From Lentisphaerota bacterium (GTDB lineage Bacteria; Verrucomicrobiota; Kiritimatiellia; PWTM01): a DNA stretch of 64,000 nt. Both the position numbers and the translations under genes were made by a program. The DNA lies in contig VGWF01000003.1 of assembly GCA_016873715.1 (NCBI GenBank), forward strand, positions 19,293-83,292. Direction: 5' to 3'. The notes below the pieces were generated by a model. That model had not been told where the DNA came from. It saw only the letters and a program-made list of their open reading frames with translations, and searched no databases. Below are positions 25,791 to 35,067 of this stretch, piece after piece (position 1 is the first letter of the stretch; every line of letters begins with the position of its first letter).

Positions 25791-25916
25791 CCCCGGCGGG
25801 CAGCGGGGACGGATGGATGGAGGCGTCGACGACCCGGAGGAAGTGCCCATCGCCACGGCGCGCCCCCTCGCCCTCCATCCGCCCCCCCGTCCCTCCCCTT
25901 CTCCTCCGCTCCGGGG

Positions 25917-25945
25917 GCGACACGACCCGGCATCCGCGGTATGGT
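25917..25945 (+). promoter_or_regulatory. Promoter giving a leaderless Nudix mRNA
   Basis: GCGACA (25917-25922), a 17-base spacer and TATGGT (25940-25945). The ATG begins at 25952, seven bases beyond the -10, where transcription itself should start, so the message would be leaderless. Confidence 0.45.
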
Positions 25946-25951
25946 TCCGGC

Positions 25952-26473
25952 ATGACGACGTTCCGGACGTTCGAGGAGATCGAGTGGAGCGGCTGGGAGC
26001 CGGCGCAGCGCGCGACGCTGCTGTTCGTGCGGCGCGACGGCCGGCTCCTGCTGATCGAGAAGAAGCGCGGACTCGGCGCGGGCAAGATCAACGCCCCCGG
26101 CGGACGGATCGAGCCCGGGGAGACGCCCGTCGAGGCCGCCATCCGCGAGGTGCAGGAGGAGGTCCGCGTGACGCCGCACGCGCCGGTCGAACGCGGCCGC
26201 CTGCGGTTCCAGTTCGCCGACGGCTTCTCGATCTCCGGCGCCGTCTTCCTGGCCGAGGGCTGCGACGGCGAGCCGCGCGAGACGGACGAGGCGGTGCCGC
26301 TGTGGATCGCCCCCGCGGACATCCCCTACGCGCGCATGTGGGCCGACGACCGGGTCTGGATCCCGCACATGCTCGGGGGGCGGTGGTTCGACGGCCGCTT
26401 CCTGTTCGACGGCGACGCGATGCGCGGCTACCGGCTGGAGGCCGGTCCCGGCGCCTTCACGACGCGCGGCTGA
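25952..26473 (+). CDS. Nudix hydrolase (MutT/NUDT1-like)
   Basis: 173 residues. It has LLFVRRDGRLLLIEKKRGLG followed by the Nudix box GRIEPGETPVEAAIREVQEE. The box keeps the two metal-binding glutamates in REVQEE, but the last conserved Gly of GX5EX7REUXEEXGU is Arg (VRV). The layout KRGLGAGKINAPGGRIEPGE is like 8-oxo-dGTP diphosphatases of the NUDT1 type. It would clean oxidised nucleotides from the pool, though other substrates are possible. No ribosome binding site precedes the ATG, which fits the leaderless promoter. Single gene. Confidence 0.85.
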   Translation: MTTFRTFEEIEWSGWEPAQRATLLFVRRDGRLLLIEKKRGLGAGKINAPGGRIEPGETPVEAAIREVQEEVRVTPHAPVERGRLRFQFADGFSISGAVFLAEGCDGEPRETDEAVPLWIAPADIPYARMWADDRVWIPHMLGGRWFDGRFLFDGDAMRGYRLEAGPGAFTTRG

Positions 26474-26543
26474 CGAGGAAGTCCGCCGGGCCGGGCAGGC
26501 CCCTCCCGGCGCCGCCCCCGCGGCGGCCTCGACGACGGCCGGC

Positions 26544-27599
26544 TCACGCCGGCGGGGGAAGGCGGCGCTCGAGTTCGGCCACGCGCCGGACGAGGCCGAG
26601 GAGCTGCTCGCGCATCTCCGGAAGCCGCATCGTGTAGGCATGGATCCGCTTCGCGCGGTCCATCGGCATCGCGGGCGAACCGAGAACCATCGCGCCCGCG
26701 GGGACGTCCTTCGAAACCCCCGCCTGCGCCCCGATGATGGCGCCCTCGCCGACCTCGAGATGGCCGGAGATGCCGACCTGGCCGGCCAGCACGGCGCGCG
26801 CCCCGATGGACGAACTGCCGGCGATGCCGACCTGGGCGACGATCACGGCGTGGTCGCCGATGACGACGTTGTGGGCGATCTGCACGAGGTTGTCGACCTT
26901 GACGCCCTGCCCGATGACGGTCTTGCCGAAGCGCGCGCGATCGACCGTGACGTTGGCGCCCAGTTCCACGTCGTCGCCGATCACGACGATGCCGAGCTGC
27001 GGGATCTTCGTGCGCACGCCCTTCTCATCGGCGGTGTAGCCGAACCCGTCGCTGCCGACGACGCAACCGTTGTGCAGGATCACGCGGGCGCCGATCCGGC
27101 AGCGCTCGCGGATGGACACGTTCGGATAGAGGCGGCAGTCCTCGCCGACGACCGCCTCGTGGCCGACGTAGACGTGCGCTCGGAGCACGGTGCGCGCCCC
27201 GATGCGGGCGCCGGGTTCGACGACGACGAACGGGCCGATGCGGACCCCCTCGCCCACGGCGGCGTCCGGCGCGATGACCGCGGACGGGTGGATGCCCGGC
27301 GGGTCGGGAACCGGCGGCGGCGCGAACAGGGACGCGGCGTGCGCGAAGGCGGCGTCCGGGTTGTCGACGCGGATCAGCGCGGCGGGGCTGGGCCGGTCCC
27401 AGGCCTTCGCGACGATGACGGCGGCGGCACGGGTGACGGAGACGTCGCCGGCGTAGCGGAGATTGGCGACGAAGGCGACCTCGCCGGGCCGGGCGTCCCG
27501 GATGCCCGCGACACCGGTGATGACGGGCGTGCCGTCCCCCTCGCAGCTCCCGCCCAGCCGGGCGGCCAGTTCTGCGACCGTCAGCACGGGGCGATCCAT
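26544..27599 (-). CDS. lpxD: UDP-3-O-acylglucosamine N-acyltransferase
   Basis: 351 residues. It has an N-terminal uridine-binding domain ([31 protein letters not shown]), a left-handed beta helix of hexapeptide repeats and the LpxD signature [20 protein letters not shown] with its catalytic histidine. A C-terminal helix ends in [20 protein letters not shown]. It N-acylates the lipid A precursor, so the organism should make lipopolysaccharide. It is the last gene of the bamA-ompH-lpxD group, with its ATG directly next to the ompH stop. Confidence 0.95.
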   Translation of the reverse strand: MDRPVLTVAELAARLGGSCEGDGTPVITGVAGIRDARPGEVAFVANLRYAGDVSVTRAAAVIVAKAWDRPSPAALIRVDNPDAAFAHAASLFAPPPVPDPPGIHPSAVIAPDAAVGEGVRIGPFVVVEPGARIGARTVLRAHVYVGHEAVVGEDCRLYPNVSIRERCRIGARVILHNGCVVGSDGFGYTADEKGVRTKIPQLGIVVIGDDVELGANVTVDRARFGKTVIGQGVKVDNLVQIAHNVVIGDHAVIVAQVGIAGSSSIGARAVLAGQVGISGHLEVGEGAIIGAQAGVSKDVPAGAMVLGSPAMPMDRAKRIHAYTMRLPEMREQLLGLVRRVAELERRLPPPA

Positions 27600-28241
27600 C
27601 TACTTCTTGTCCCCGTCCTTGGCGGCGGCGGGCTGGAGCGGCGGCGGGATGTTGGCCGGGGCGCCCTTGTTCAGCAGCGCGACGACCTCCTCGGTGATGT
27701 CGTTCTTCGTGTCGACGTAGAGGACGCTCTCGACGCCGTTGAGGCTGGCGCCGGAGGAGTCGAGCACGGCCTCGTAGCTCTTGTCCCGGGCGTGCGTCCG
27801 GACGATCTCGCGGATCTCGCCGACGAGGCCGCGGCGCATGCGGCGGCTCTGCTCCTCGAGCTGCTTGCCGCGGCGCTCGCGGAAGCCCTGGATGCGGGTC
27901 TCCTGCTCGCGGATCCCCATCACCTTCTCCTCGGCCGCGTTGCGCTTGGCGGCGCGGACCTCGTCGCTGAGCGCCGTGTTCTGCGACTCCTCGCGGAGGG
28001 CGTTGAACTCCTTCTGCAGCTTCTCGCCGTCGGCGACGAGCTTCTTGAGTTCCTCGTCGAACTCCTTCGCCTGCGACTTGAGCTGCGCGTCGGCCACGCG
28101 GGTCTTGTAGTACTCGTTGAAGCACCGGTCCAGGTTGATGAACGCGATGGTGCCCTTCCGGTCCTGCGCGCCCGCCGCGGTCGCCAGCCCGATCACCACC
28201 GCCGCCAGCACGCCCGCCGTTCCCTGCATCGTCCTTCGCAT
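27600..28241 (-). CDS. OmpH/Skp-family periplasmic chaperone
   Basis: 213 residues with a signal peptide (TMQGTAGVLAAVVIGLATAAGA) and IAFINLDRCFNEYYKT, the OmpH start. A long charged coiled coil follows (about 50-150), and the C-terminal Skp part is LYVDTKNDITEEVVALLNKG. The tail is Pro/Ala/Lys. Skp trimers carry unfolded outer-membrane proteins to BamA, and its place between bamA and lpxD is conserved. I use the start at 28241 because an AAAGGGA ribosome binding site precedes it. Confidence 0.88.
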   Translation of the reverse strand: MRRTMQGTAGVLAAVVIGLATAAGAQDRKGTIAFINLDRCFNEYYKTRVADAQLKSQAKEFDEELKKLVADGEKLQKEFNALREESQNTALSDEVRAAKRNAAEEKVMGIREQETRIQGFRERRGKQLEEQSRRMRRGLVGEIREIVRTHARDKSYEAVLDSSGASLNGVESVLYVDTKNDITEEVVALLNKGAPANIPPPLQPAAAKDGDKK

Positions 28242-28272
28242 GCGCCGTCCCTTTCGCCCCCGGGATGGTTCC

Positions 28273-30555
28273 CTAGAAGGGGTAGCCGAACATGATGTTG
28301 AACCGTCCGTTGTCGTCCTCGTTGTAGTCGTCGGCATCGATCTGCCACGCGTAGTCGAGCCGCAGCGGCATCATCGGGATGTCGAGACGTATCCCGACAC
28401 CGTAGCCGGTATTCCAGTCGAGATCAAACTCGAAGGGGTCCTCCCAGACCATGCCGCCGTCGACGAAGGCGGCGAGGCGGACCATCTTGTAGACGGGCAC
28501 GGTGTACTCGGCCGACGCGAAGGCCATGCTCCGGCCGCCGAGGGGCTCGCCCTCCTCGTCCGACGGGCCGATGTGGCGGTATTCGAAGGCGCGCACGGTG
28601 TAGAGGCCGCCGAGGAAGAACCGGTCGAAGAGCGGCACGCGAGTGGCGTCGCCGTACTCCTCCATGAAGCCGACGTGGCCGCGGAGGAGGAAGACGTGGC
28701 CGAACCAGAGGGGGATGTACTGGCTGCTGCGGAGTTCCAGCTTGTACCAGTCGGTGTCGGCGCCGAGCGGGCCGCCGGCGAGCGTCGAGCTGAGCCGCGT
28801 CTGGTTGCCGCGCGTGGTCAGGCGGGTCCGGTCGCGGGTGTCGCGCACGAGCGAGAGCTCCAGCGAGCTCTTCATGCGCGTGCCCTCCTCGGCCTGGATG
28901 GCGGCGCTGGCGTCCTCGTCGACGTCGGAGATCTCGATCTCCTCGAGCCCGTAGGTGGCGCCGACGGAGTAGAAGCGCGCGAGGGACTTCTCGAGCGAGA
29001 GCTGTCCGCCGAGGCGGCCGACATCGTAGAGGGAGCTGTAGTAGCTCGCCTCCCGGCTGTAGAGATCGACGCCCAGGCGCAGGCGCTGGTCGAGGAAGTA
29101 GGGCTCGATGAAGCTGAGGTAGTAGTCCTGGCGGCGCGTGCCGATCTCCGCGCCGAGGCGGACCTTCTGGCCGGCCCCGAACGGGGGCCACGACCCGAGG
29201 TCGACGTTGCCGTGGCCGATCTCGACGCGCCCGACGAGCCGGTCGATGCTCGAGAAGGCCACGCCGGCCTCGGCGGTGCCCATCCGGTCCTCCTCCACGT
29301 CGAGCACGAGGTCGTGCCATCCGGCCTCCTCGGCGGGTTCCGGGGTCGCGGCGACGTAGGAGAAGTAGCCGAGGTTGCGGACGCGGTTCTCGCTGGTCCG
29401 CACGCGCGACCGGTTGAACGGCTCGCCGGGGGCGACGACGAGTTCGCGGCGGATGACCTCGTCGTGGGTCACGACATTGCCCCGGATCTTGATGTCGCGG
29501 ATCTTCGACTTCGTCCCCTCCTTGACCTGGAGGCGGAGGTCGGCCTTCCCCGACTCGGCGGCGGCGTCGATCGCCGGCCGGACCTGCGTCAGGATGTAGC
29601 CGCGGTTCCCGTAGTAGTCCAGGATCGCCTCGCGCGCGGCATCGATCTCGGCCATCGAGGCGGGACCGCCGGGCGCGAGCCGGGCGACGCGGGCGATGTC
29701 GTTCGACGGGAAGAGCGTGACGCCCTCGATCGCGACGGAGGCGAGCCGGTACGACACGCCCTCGGTGATCCGGAACTGCAGCGCGACGCGGTCGCCGCCG
29801 CTGCGGACGTACTCGGGGCCTTCGACGCGCGCATCGAGATGGCCCCGCTCGGCGTAGAGGCGCTGCAGGGCGTGCGCGTCGGCGCGGATGTCGTCCTCGC
29901 TCAGCCGTCCCGCGCCGGTGAACCAGTGGACGGGATTGTACCAGCGGAACCGTTTCTGCTTCATCCGCTCCGTCAGGTCCGACTCCGCCACGACCTTCGC
30001 GCCGGCGAAGCGGATGGCCGACACGCGGGCCCGCAGGCCCTCCTTGACCGTGACGGCGACGCGGACGGTGCCCGGCGCGGCGCCCGGCGTCATCGTCCAC
30101 GTCAGCCGCGCCTCGGGATAGAACGTCTTCGCGTACTCGTCCTGAATGCGCCGCGCGGCGGCCGCCAGCTTCGCGTCGTCGACCAGGTCGCCGACGCCGA
30201 GGGCCAGCCACTCCCGGACCTTGCGGTTGCCGACCTCGTCGGCCCCGGCGATCTCGAGCCGCTCGATGGTCGGGCGCGCGTTGACGGAGAAGACCACGGC
30301 CACGGCGCCGTCGCCCGCCGGCTCCGCGCGCACGGCGACGGAGCTGAACCGCCCGGTCCGCTCGAGGGCCCGCACGTCGCGCGCGGCGCGATTGACGTCG
30401 AACGGCATCCCGGCGCGGGTCTCCACGACGGACTGCACGTAACCCGGGTCGGCGGGGGCGTCGCCCGCCTTCTCGACGCGCACCTCGCGCACCGACTGCG
30501 CGGCGGCGGCGGCGGCGATCAGGAGGACGGCGGCGGCGGCGGACATCGTCTTCAT
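28273..30555 (-). CDS. bamA: Outer-membrane protein assembly factor BamA
   Basis: 760 residues. A signal peptide (MSAAAAVLLIAAAAAAQ) is followed by POTRA domains (about 20-410, for example RPTIERLEIAGADEVGNRKV and KIRDIKIRGNVVTHDEVIRR) and a 16-strand barrel. The barrel includes the L6 segment GGLYTVRAFEYRHIGP, where VRAF replaces the usual VRGF/Y, and the last strand GRFNIMFGYPF ends in Phe as expected. BamA folds and inserts outer-membrane beta-barrels. It has a strong GGGAGGAA ribosome binding site, and its ATG overlaps the dnaB stop. Confidence 0.93.
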   Translation of the reverse strand: MKTMSAAAAVLLIAAAAAAQSVREVRVEKAGDAPADPGYVQSVVETRAGMPFDVNRAARDVRALERTGRFSSVAVRAEPAGDGAVAVVFSVNARPTIERLEIAGADEVGNRKVREWLALGVGDLVDDAKLAAAARRIQDEYAKTFYPEARLTWTMTPGAAPGTVRVAVTVKEGLRARVSAIRFAGAKVVAESDLTERMKQKRFRWYNPVHWFTGAGRLSEDDIRADAHALQRLYAERGHLDARVEGPEYVRSGGDRVALQFRITEGVSYRLASVAIEGVTLFPSNDIARVARLAPGGPASMAEIDAAREAILDYYGNRGYILTQVRPAIDAAAESGKADLRLQVKEGTKSKIRDIKIRGNVVTHDEVIRRELVVAPGEPFNRSRVRTSENRVRNLGYFSYVAATPEPAEEAGWHDLVLDVEEDRMGTAEAGVAFSSIDRLVGRVEIGHGNVDLGSWPPFGAGQKVRLGAEIGTRRQDYYLSFIEPYFLDQRLRLGVDLYSREASYYSSLYDVGRLGGQLSLEKSLARFYSVGATYGLEEIEISDVDEDASAAIQAEEGTRMKSSLELSLVRDTRDRTRLTTRGNQTRLSSTLAGGPLGADTDWYKLELRSSQYIPLWFGHVFLLRGHVGFMEEYGDATRVPLFDRFFLGGLYTVRAFEYRHIGPSDEEGEPLGGRSMAFASAEYTVPVYKMVRLAAFVDGGMVWEDPFEFDLDWNTGYGVGIRLDIPMMPLRLDYAWQIDADDYNEDDNGRFNIMFGYPF

Positions 30556-32042
30556 TCGTCGGTTCCTCCCTCGCTCGGCCGGATCGGAGCCCCCGCGTCG
30601 GTGCCCTCGTTCCGGAGATCTCCGAAGCGGGTGAGCTGTTCGTCGAAGTGCAACTCGACCTCGCCGACGCGTCCGTTGCGCTGCTTCGCGACGTCGACGA
30701 TGGACAGCCCCGGGTTGATCTCGGCGTCGCCGTAGCGCGGGTCGCCCTTGTTCCGGATGGGGCGCCGCAGCAGCATGACGACGTCGGCGTCCTGTTCGAT
30801 CGAGCCCGAGTCGCGCAGGTCGGAAAGCTTGGGCACGCCGCTCTTGTCGCGCAGTTCCGGCTGGCGGTTGAGCTGGCTGAGCACGAGCACGGGGATGCGC
30901 AGCTCCTTGGCCATCGCCTTCAGCGTGCCGGAGATGGCCTGCGTCTCGCGCTGGCGGCCCTCCTTCTCGAAGCCGGGATAGTGAAGCATCTGGAGGTAGT
31001 CGACGACGACCAGGCCGATGTCGTGCATCTTCTTCATCCGGCGCGCGCGGGCGCGGAGCTGGGGCGCGTCGAGGCCCGGCGTGTCGTCGACGTGGATGCG
31101 GGCCTCCATCAGGTCGCGGGCGGCGGCGACGAGGCGGCGCTGCTCGTCCTTGTCGCAGAAGCCCTCGACGATCCGCTGCCACCCCACGCCCGCGCGCGAG
31201 CACAGCATGCGGCGGACGAGCGCCTCGGCGGACATCTCGAGGCTGAACACGGCCACCGCGCGCGGGCGCCGGTCGCGGGGTCCGTAGCCGGTCGACGGGT
31301 TTCCGCCGCACGCGACGTTCTCGGCGATGTTCATGGCCAGCGACGTCTTCCCCTGCGAGGGGCGCGCCGCGAGGATGATCATCTCCGAGGGCTGCAGCCC
31401 GAGCAGGATCTTGTCGAGGTTGCGGTAGCCCGTGCTGAGCCCCGTCAGGGTGTTGCCGCCCTCGGCGAGCAGCTGGCCGATCTCCTTCGAGACCGTGTCG
31501 ACCTGCTGGGGCCAGGAGGCCTGCGCGGGGCCCTGGAAGTCGCCGATCTCGAGGACGGTCTGCTCGGCGCGGCCGAGGACCTCCATCGCGTCGCGGTCGC
31601 CGGCGCCGTAGCAGTCCTCGGCCACCTGGCGCACGCGGTCGAGCAGCGAGCGCAGGACGAACTTCTGGAGGACGACCTCGATGTAGTAGGCGGCGTGCTC
31701 GACGGTGGGCGTCTGGTCGACCAGCCGCTGGAGATAGGCGTCGCCGCCCAGGGCGTCGAGTTCGCCGAGATCCCGCAGCCGGGCGGCCAGCGTCAGAAGG
31801 TCCACCGGCTGCTGCCGCTGGTCCATCTCGGCGCAGACCGCGAACAGGCGCTGGTGGACCGGGCTGTAGAAGCAGTCGGGCCGGATCCGCTTCGAGGCGC
31901 ACAGGTCCAGGACGCGGGCGGCGTCGAGCAGCACGCTGCCCAGAAGCCCCGTCTCGGCCTCCGAGCTGTTCGGCGGGACCCGGAGGGCGCCCGCAGGCGA
32001 CCCCCCGCCCCCGTCTGCCGCTCGGGACGCCGGGCGGGCCAT
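30552..32042 (-). CDS. dnaB: Replicative DNA helicase
   Basis: 496 residues. The N-terminal DnaB domain (PPNSSEAETGLLGSVLLD) precedes a RecA-like motor with Walker A ARPSQGKTS at residues 226-234, Walker B VVVDYLQML and LSQLNRQPE. The C-terminus carries the arginine-finger region LRDSGSIEQDADVVMLL. There is no intein, and the normal length is kept. The extra ~20 N-terminal residues are Gly/Ala-rich. It sits after rplI and overlaps bamA by 4 bases. Confidence 0.95.
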   Translation of the reverse strand: MARPASRAADGGGGSPAGALRVPPNSSEAETGLLGSVLLDAARVLDLCASKRIRPDCFYSPVHQRLFAVCAEMDQRQQPVDLLTLAARLRDLGELDALGGDAYLQRLVDQTPTVEHAAYYIEVVLQKFVLRSLLDRVRQVAEDCYGAGDRDAMEVLGRAEQTVLEIGDFQGPAQASWPQQVDTVSKEIGQLLAEGGNTLTGLSTGYRNLDKILLGLQPSEMIILAARPSQGKTSLAMNIAENVACGGNPSTGYGPRDRRPRAVAVFSLEMSAEALVRRMLCSRAGVGWQRIVEGFCDKDEQRRLVAAARDLMEARIHVDDTPGLDAPQLRARARRMKKMHDIGLVVVDYLQMLHYPGFEKEGRQRETQAISGTLKAMAKELRIPVLVLSQLNRQPELRDKSGVPKLSDLRDSGSIEQDADVVMLLRRPIRNKGDPRYGDAEINPGLSIVDVAKQRNGRVGEVELHFDEQLTRFGDLRNEGTDAGAPIRPSEGGTDE

Positions 32043-32048
32043 GGCGCG

Positions 32049-32498
32049 TTACTCCTCGACGACCCAGACCTTGAGCGTCGCGACCAGTTCCGGAAGCAGG
32101 CGCACCGGCACGGCGAAGACGCCGAGCTCCTTGATCGGATCGGCCAGTTCCACCTGGTGGCGGTCCAGCTCGATGCCCTGGAGCTTCAGCGAATCGGCGA
32201 TGTGGGCGGAGGTGACCGCGCCGAACATCTTGTCCTCGGCGCCGGTGCGGACGGTGATCGTCACGGACGCGGATCCGATGCGGTCGGCGAGTTCCTTCGC
32301 CGCGCCGAGGCGGGCGGTCTCCTTCGCCGCGCGGTCCGCGCGGATCTTCTCCAGGCGGCGGCGGGTGGCGGCCGTCACGGGCGCGGCGAGGTTCTTCGGG
32401 AACAGGCAGTTCCGGGCGTAGCCGTCGGACACGCGGACGACGTCGCCGTCGACGCCGAGCCCGTCCACCGCCTGCAAGAGAATGACTTCCATGGCCAT
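32049..32498 (-). CDS. rplI: 50S ribosomal protein bL9
   Basis: 149 residues. MEVILLQAVDGLGVDGDVVR and GYARNCLFPKNLAAP give the N-terminal rRNA-binding domain. A long helix and the C-terminal domain (SVTITVRTGAEDKMFGAVTS; LADPIKELGVFAVPVRL) follow. Starts at 32498 (MAMEV) and 32492 (MEV) are both possible; a GGAG lies at suitable distance from the first. It sits 6 bases before dnaB. Confidence 0.94.
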   Translation of the reverse strand: MAMEVILLQAVDGLGVDGDVVRVSDGYARNCLFPKNLAAPVTAATRRRLEKIRADRAAKETARLGAAKELADRIGSASVTITVRTGAEDKMFGAVTSAHIADSLKLQGIELDRHQVELADPIKELGVFAVPVRLLPELVATLKVWVVEE

Positions 32499-32514
32499 GT
32501 TCGTGGTCTCCGGT

Positions 32515-32742
32515 CTAGGGCAGGAGGCCCAGGACGCGCGCGCGCCCGATGGCGCGGCGGATTTCGCGCTGCTGTTTCGCGGTCGTTCCGGTCAGCCGCC
32601 GGGGCATGACCTTGCCGCGTTCCGTCATGAACTTGCGGAGGAGCTCGCAATCCTTGTAGTCGATGCGCGTGACGCCCTCGAGGTAGCGCACGCCGCGCTT
32701 CGGCCCCGCATCCTTCATCATCATCTGCTCTCGTCGGCTCAT
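32515..32742 (-). CDS. rpsR: 30S ribosomal protein bS18
   Basis: 75 residues: [40 protein letters not shown] and RARVLGLLP are characteristic of bS18. The basic N-terminus starts MSRREQMM. It lies between ssb and rplI as in many bacteria. Confidence 0.94.
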   Translation of the reverse strand: MSRREQMMMKDAGPKRGVRYLEGVTRIDYKDCELLRKFMTERGKVMPRRLTGTTAKQQREIRRAIGRARVLGLLP

Positions 32743-32775
32743 TCGTTCTCTCCTGAATCGGTGCTGTCCGCCGTC

Positions 32776-33246
32776 CTAGAACGGCAGATCGTCCTCGTCC
32801 CCGCCGCCCTTCGCCGCCGGCGGCCCGTCCGCCGGGGGCGCATCGCCCTCGTCCACGGCCGGACGCCCCCGCGGCGCCGGCCCGTCCCCCGTCTCGCCCC
32901 CGCCGCCGGAGCGGCCGCGGGCGGATTCCATGAACTCGAAGTTCTCGGCGACGACGCTCAACCGGCTCTGCTTCTTCCCGTCCTTCTCCCATTCCTCGAA
33001 CCGGAGGCGCCCCTCGATGAAGATGGGCGACCCCTTCTTGAAGTAGCGGCCGATCACCTCGCCGCGCTTCCCGAACATCGAGACGCGGACGAAGCAGACC
33101 TCCTCGCGATCCTCGCCCTGCTTCGACTTGTAGCGGCGGTTGACGGCGACGCTGAACTCCGCGATCGGGTCGCCGGAGGGCAGGTAGCGCACCTCCGGGT
33201 CGCGCGTCAGGTTGCCGATCAGCAGGACCTTATTGAGCGACGCCAT
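32776..33246 (-). CDS. ssb: Single-stranded DNA-binding protein
   Basis: 156 residues. The OB fold is MASLNKVLLIGNLTRDPEV to VVAENFEFM. A Gly/Asp/Pro-rich flexible linker and the acidic tip DEDDLPF, the docking site for repair and replication partners, complete it. It overlaps the rpsF stop by 17 bases and precedes rpsR, the common rpsF-ssb-rpsR order. Confidence 0.95.
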   Translation of the reverse strand: MASLNKVLLIGNLTRDPEVRYLPSGDPIAEFSVAVNRRYKSKQGEDREEVCFVRVSMFGKRGEVIGRYFKKGSPIFIEGRLRFEEWEKDGKKQSRLSVVAENFEFMESARGRSGGGGETGDGPAPRGRPAVDEGDAPPADGPPAAKGGGDEDDLPF

Positions 33247-33571
33247 CGCGGGCTCCCTCCGCCGGGGCGGCGGCCGCGGCCGGGGCTTCCTCGGCCGCGT
33301 GGATCTGCACGCGGACGATCTGCTCGGACAGGCGGTAGCGCTCCAGCAAGCCGGCGATCCTGTCGCCGCCGGCGCGGAATCCGATCACGATGTAGTGACC
33401 GCCTTCCATCTTCTTCATCGGGCGGGCGAACGTGCGCTTGCCGAGGCGGGTCGTGTTGTCGATCGTCCCGCCGGCCTTCTCGATCTCCTCGCGCACCACC
33501 GCGATCGCGGGATCCAGCTGATCCTCCTTGATCGACTCCGGAAAGATGAACATCGCTTCGTACCGATTCAA
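33230..33571 (-). CDS. rpsF: 30S ribosomal protein bS6
   Basis: 113 residues: MNRYEAMFIFPESIKEDQ, GKRTFARPMKKMEGGHYIVI and LSEQIVRVQIH match bS6. The C-terminal ~20 residues are an Ala/Glu/Pro extension. The ATG overlaps the pth stop (ATGA), and the 3' end overlaps ssb. Confidence 0.94.
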   Translation of the reverse strand: MNRYEAMFIFPESIKEDQLDPAIAVVREEIEKAGGTIDNTTRLGKRTFARPMKKMEGGHYIVIGFRAGGDRIAGLLERYRLSEQIVRVQIHAAEEAPAAAAAPAEGARDGVAQ

Positions 33572-34158
33572 GGCTGTCCTCCCGCGTTCGTGTCCCGATT
33601 GAACTCGTTCATTGCCCGTTCCACACCGTCCCGCACCACCGCCCTCACCGCATCCGCCGCCCGCTCGACGGCCGCCTCGATCGCGGGCCGTTCCTCGCGC
33701 GCGAACGCGGAGAGCACGTGGTCGACCATGTCCCGCTGCTCCGGCCCGCGGCCCACGCCGATCCGGACCCTTGCAAACCCGTCCGTGCCCAGGCGCTCGA
33801 TCACCGACCGCACGCCCTTGTGGCCCCCCGCCCCGCCCTTCGGCCTCAGCCTCAGCGAGCCGACCGGAAGATCCACGTCATCGTACACCACCACCAGGTC
33901 CGCCGGGGCCGCCCGGTGCCACCGCAACAGCGCCGCCACCGCGTCGCCGCTCGCGTTCATGTACGTCAGCGGCTCGACCAGGACCACCCGGCCCGCGCCC
34001 ACGACGTCCGCCGCGGCGCATCGCGCCTCGGCCCGGTGGCTCCGTCGGAGGACCGCGCCGGCGGCCTCCGCCAGGCGCTCCACGACCATGAACCCGACGT
34101 TGTGGCGCGTCCGCTCGTATTCCCTGCCCGGATTCCCCAGGCCGACGACGACCTTCAC
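33568..34158 (-). CDS. pth: Peptidyl-tRNA hydrolase
   Basis: 196 residues. VGLGNPGREYERTRHNVGF contains Asn9 and the catalytic His19. LTYMNASGDAV, VYDDVDLPVG and KGGAGGHKGVRSVI complete the active site. It recycles peptidyl-tRNA dropped from ribosomes. It follows rplY after 41 bases and overlaps rpsF by 4, the rplY-pth-rpsF order also found in Chlamydiae. Confidence 0.95.
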   Translation of the reverse strand: MKVVVGLGNPGREYERTRHNVGFMVVERLAEAAGAVLRRSHRAEARCAAADVVGAGRVVLVEPLTYMNASGDAVAALLRWHRAAPADLVVVYDDVDLPVGSLRLRPKGGAGGHKGVRSVIERLGTDGFARVRIGVGRGPEQRDMVDHVLSAFAREERPAIEAAVERAADAVRAVVRDGVERAMNEFNRDTNAGGQP

Positions 34159-34199
34159 CGCGCCCTACCCCGATGTTCGGCCGGCAGCGCCGGACCCGC

Positions 34200-35042
34200 T
34201 CACTTCTTCTCGGACTTCTCCTTCCCGGCCTTGGGCGCGGCTTCCTTCGCGGGAGCGGCACCCTTCGCGGCGGGAGCGGCACCCTTCGCGGCGGGAGCGG
34301 CACCCTTCGCGGCGGGAGCGGCCCCCTTCGCGGCAGCGGCGCCCTTCGCGGGAGCGCCCTTCGCGGCGCCTTCCTTGCCGCCCTCGGCTTCCTCGCCCTC
34401 CTCCGGCTTCTTCGCCGTGATGACCTCGGGCTCGGCGGCGGCCTCGCCCTCGGCGGGCGCGGCGACCTCTTCCTCGGCCTTCGGCATCGACACGGCCGCG
34501 ATGGCGACATCGGCGCCGGTCACGATCGCGTACTTGGCGGGGTCGAGCTTGATGTCCTTCACCGAAAGGTGCTTTCCGACCGCCAGCCCCGCGACGTCGA
34601 TCGGGATCTCCTCGAGGATGTCCGCCGGCAGAGACTCGACCTCGATCGTGCGGAGCAGGTGGTCCAGGATGCCGCCCTCCTGCGTCACGCCGACCGGTTC
34701 GCCCACCAGCCTCAGCGGCACGGAGACGCGCAGCTTGCGGGTCATCGACACCTCGTAGAAGTCGATGTGCGTCACGCGCCCGTCGATCGGGTGGTGCTGC
34801 ATCGCCTTGAGCAGGACCTTGCGGGGCTTGCCGCCCGCGACGTCGAGGTCGACGAGCATCTGCTCGCTGTGGTGGCGCTTCATCATCTGGGCGAAATCAT
34901 GCGCGACGATCTGCACGTTCTCGCCGGCCCTGCCCTCGCTGTACACGACGGCGGGGATCCGGCCCTCGCGGCGCAGGCGCCCCATGGCCGAACTCCCGAC
35001 CCGGTCCCGGGGCTCCGCCTTGACGGTGATGGTTTCCTTCAT
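34200..35042 (-). CDS. rplY: 50S ribosomal protein bL25 (Ctc type) with long Ala/Lys/Pro tail
   Basis: 280 residues. The TL5/Ctc core (residues ~1-190) shows EPRDRVGSSAMGRLRREGRI, HHPIDGRVTHIDFYEV and VPLRLVGEPVGVTQEGG. After ~190 the chain becomes acidic (EEVAAPAEGEAAAEPE). From ~225 it is an unusual repeat of the type AAKGAAP, about seven residues per unit, ending in lysines. This basic tail resembles histone-H1-like or RNA-binding tails and may bind rRNA or DNA (inference). It lies 25 bases after prs. Confidence 0.92.
   Translation of the reverse strand: MKETITVKAEPRDRVGSSAMGRLRREGRIPAVVYSEGRAGENVQIVAHDFAQMMKRHHSEQMLVDLDVAGGKPRKVLLKAMQHHPIDGRVTHIDFYEVSMTRKLRVSVPLRLVGEPVGVTQEGGILDHLLRTIEVESLPADILEEIPIDVAGLAVGKHLSVKDIKLDPAKYAIVTGADVAIAAVSMPKAEEEVAAPAEGEAAAEPEVITAKKPEEGEEAEGGKEGAAKGAPAKGAAAAKGAAPAAKGAAPAAKGAAPAAKGAAPAKEAAPKAGKEKSEKK
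34251..34334 (-). repeat. Four tandem 21-bp units inside rplY
   Basis: Units begin at 34251, 34272, 34293 and 34314 (each GGGAGCGGC followed by ACCCTTCGCGGC). The first three are identical and the fourth differs by one base. They encode the KGAAPAA repeat of the bL25 tail. The in-frame period and near identity suggest recent expansion or contraction. Confidence 0.85.
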
Positions 35043-35067
35043 GCTCCGTTCGTCCTCTCTCTCGTCC

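Noticed and set aside
28117..30735. Plus-strand frame of 872 residues opposite bamA
   Set aside because: Shadow frame; BamA motifs are complete on the other strand.
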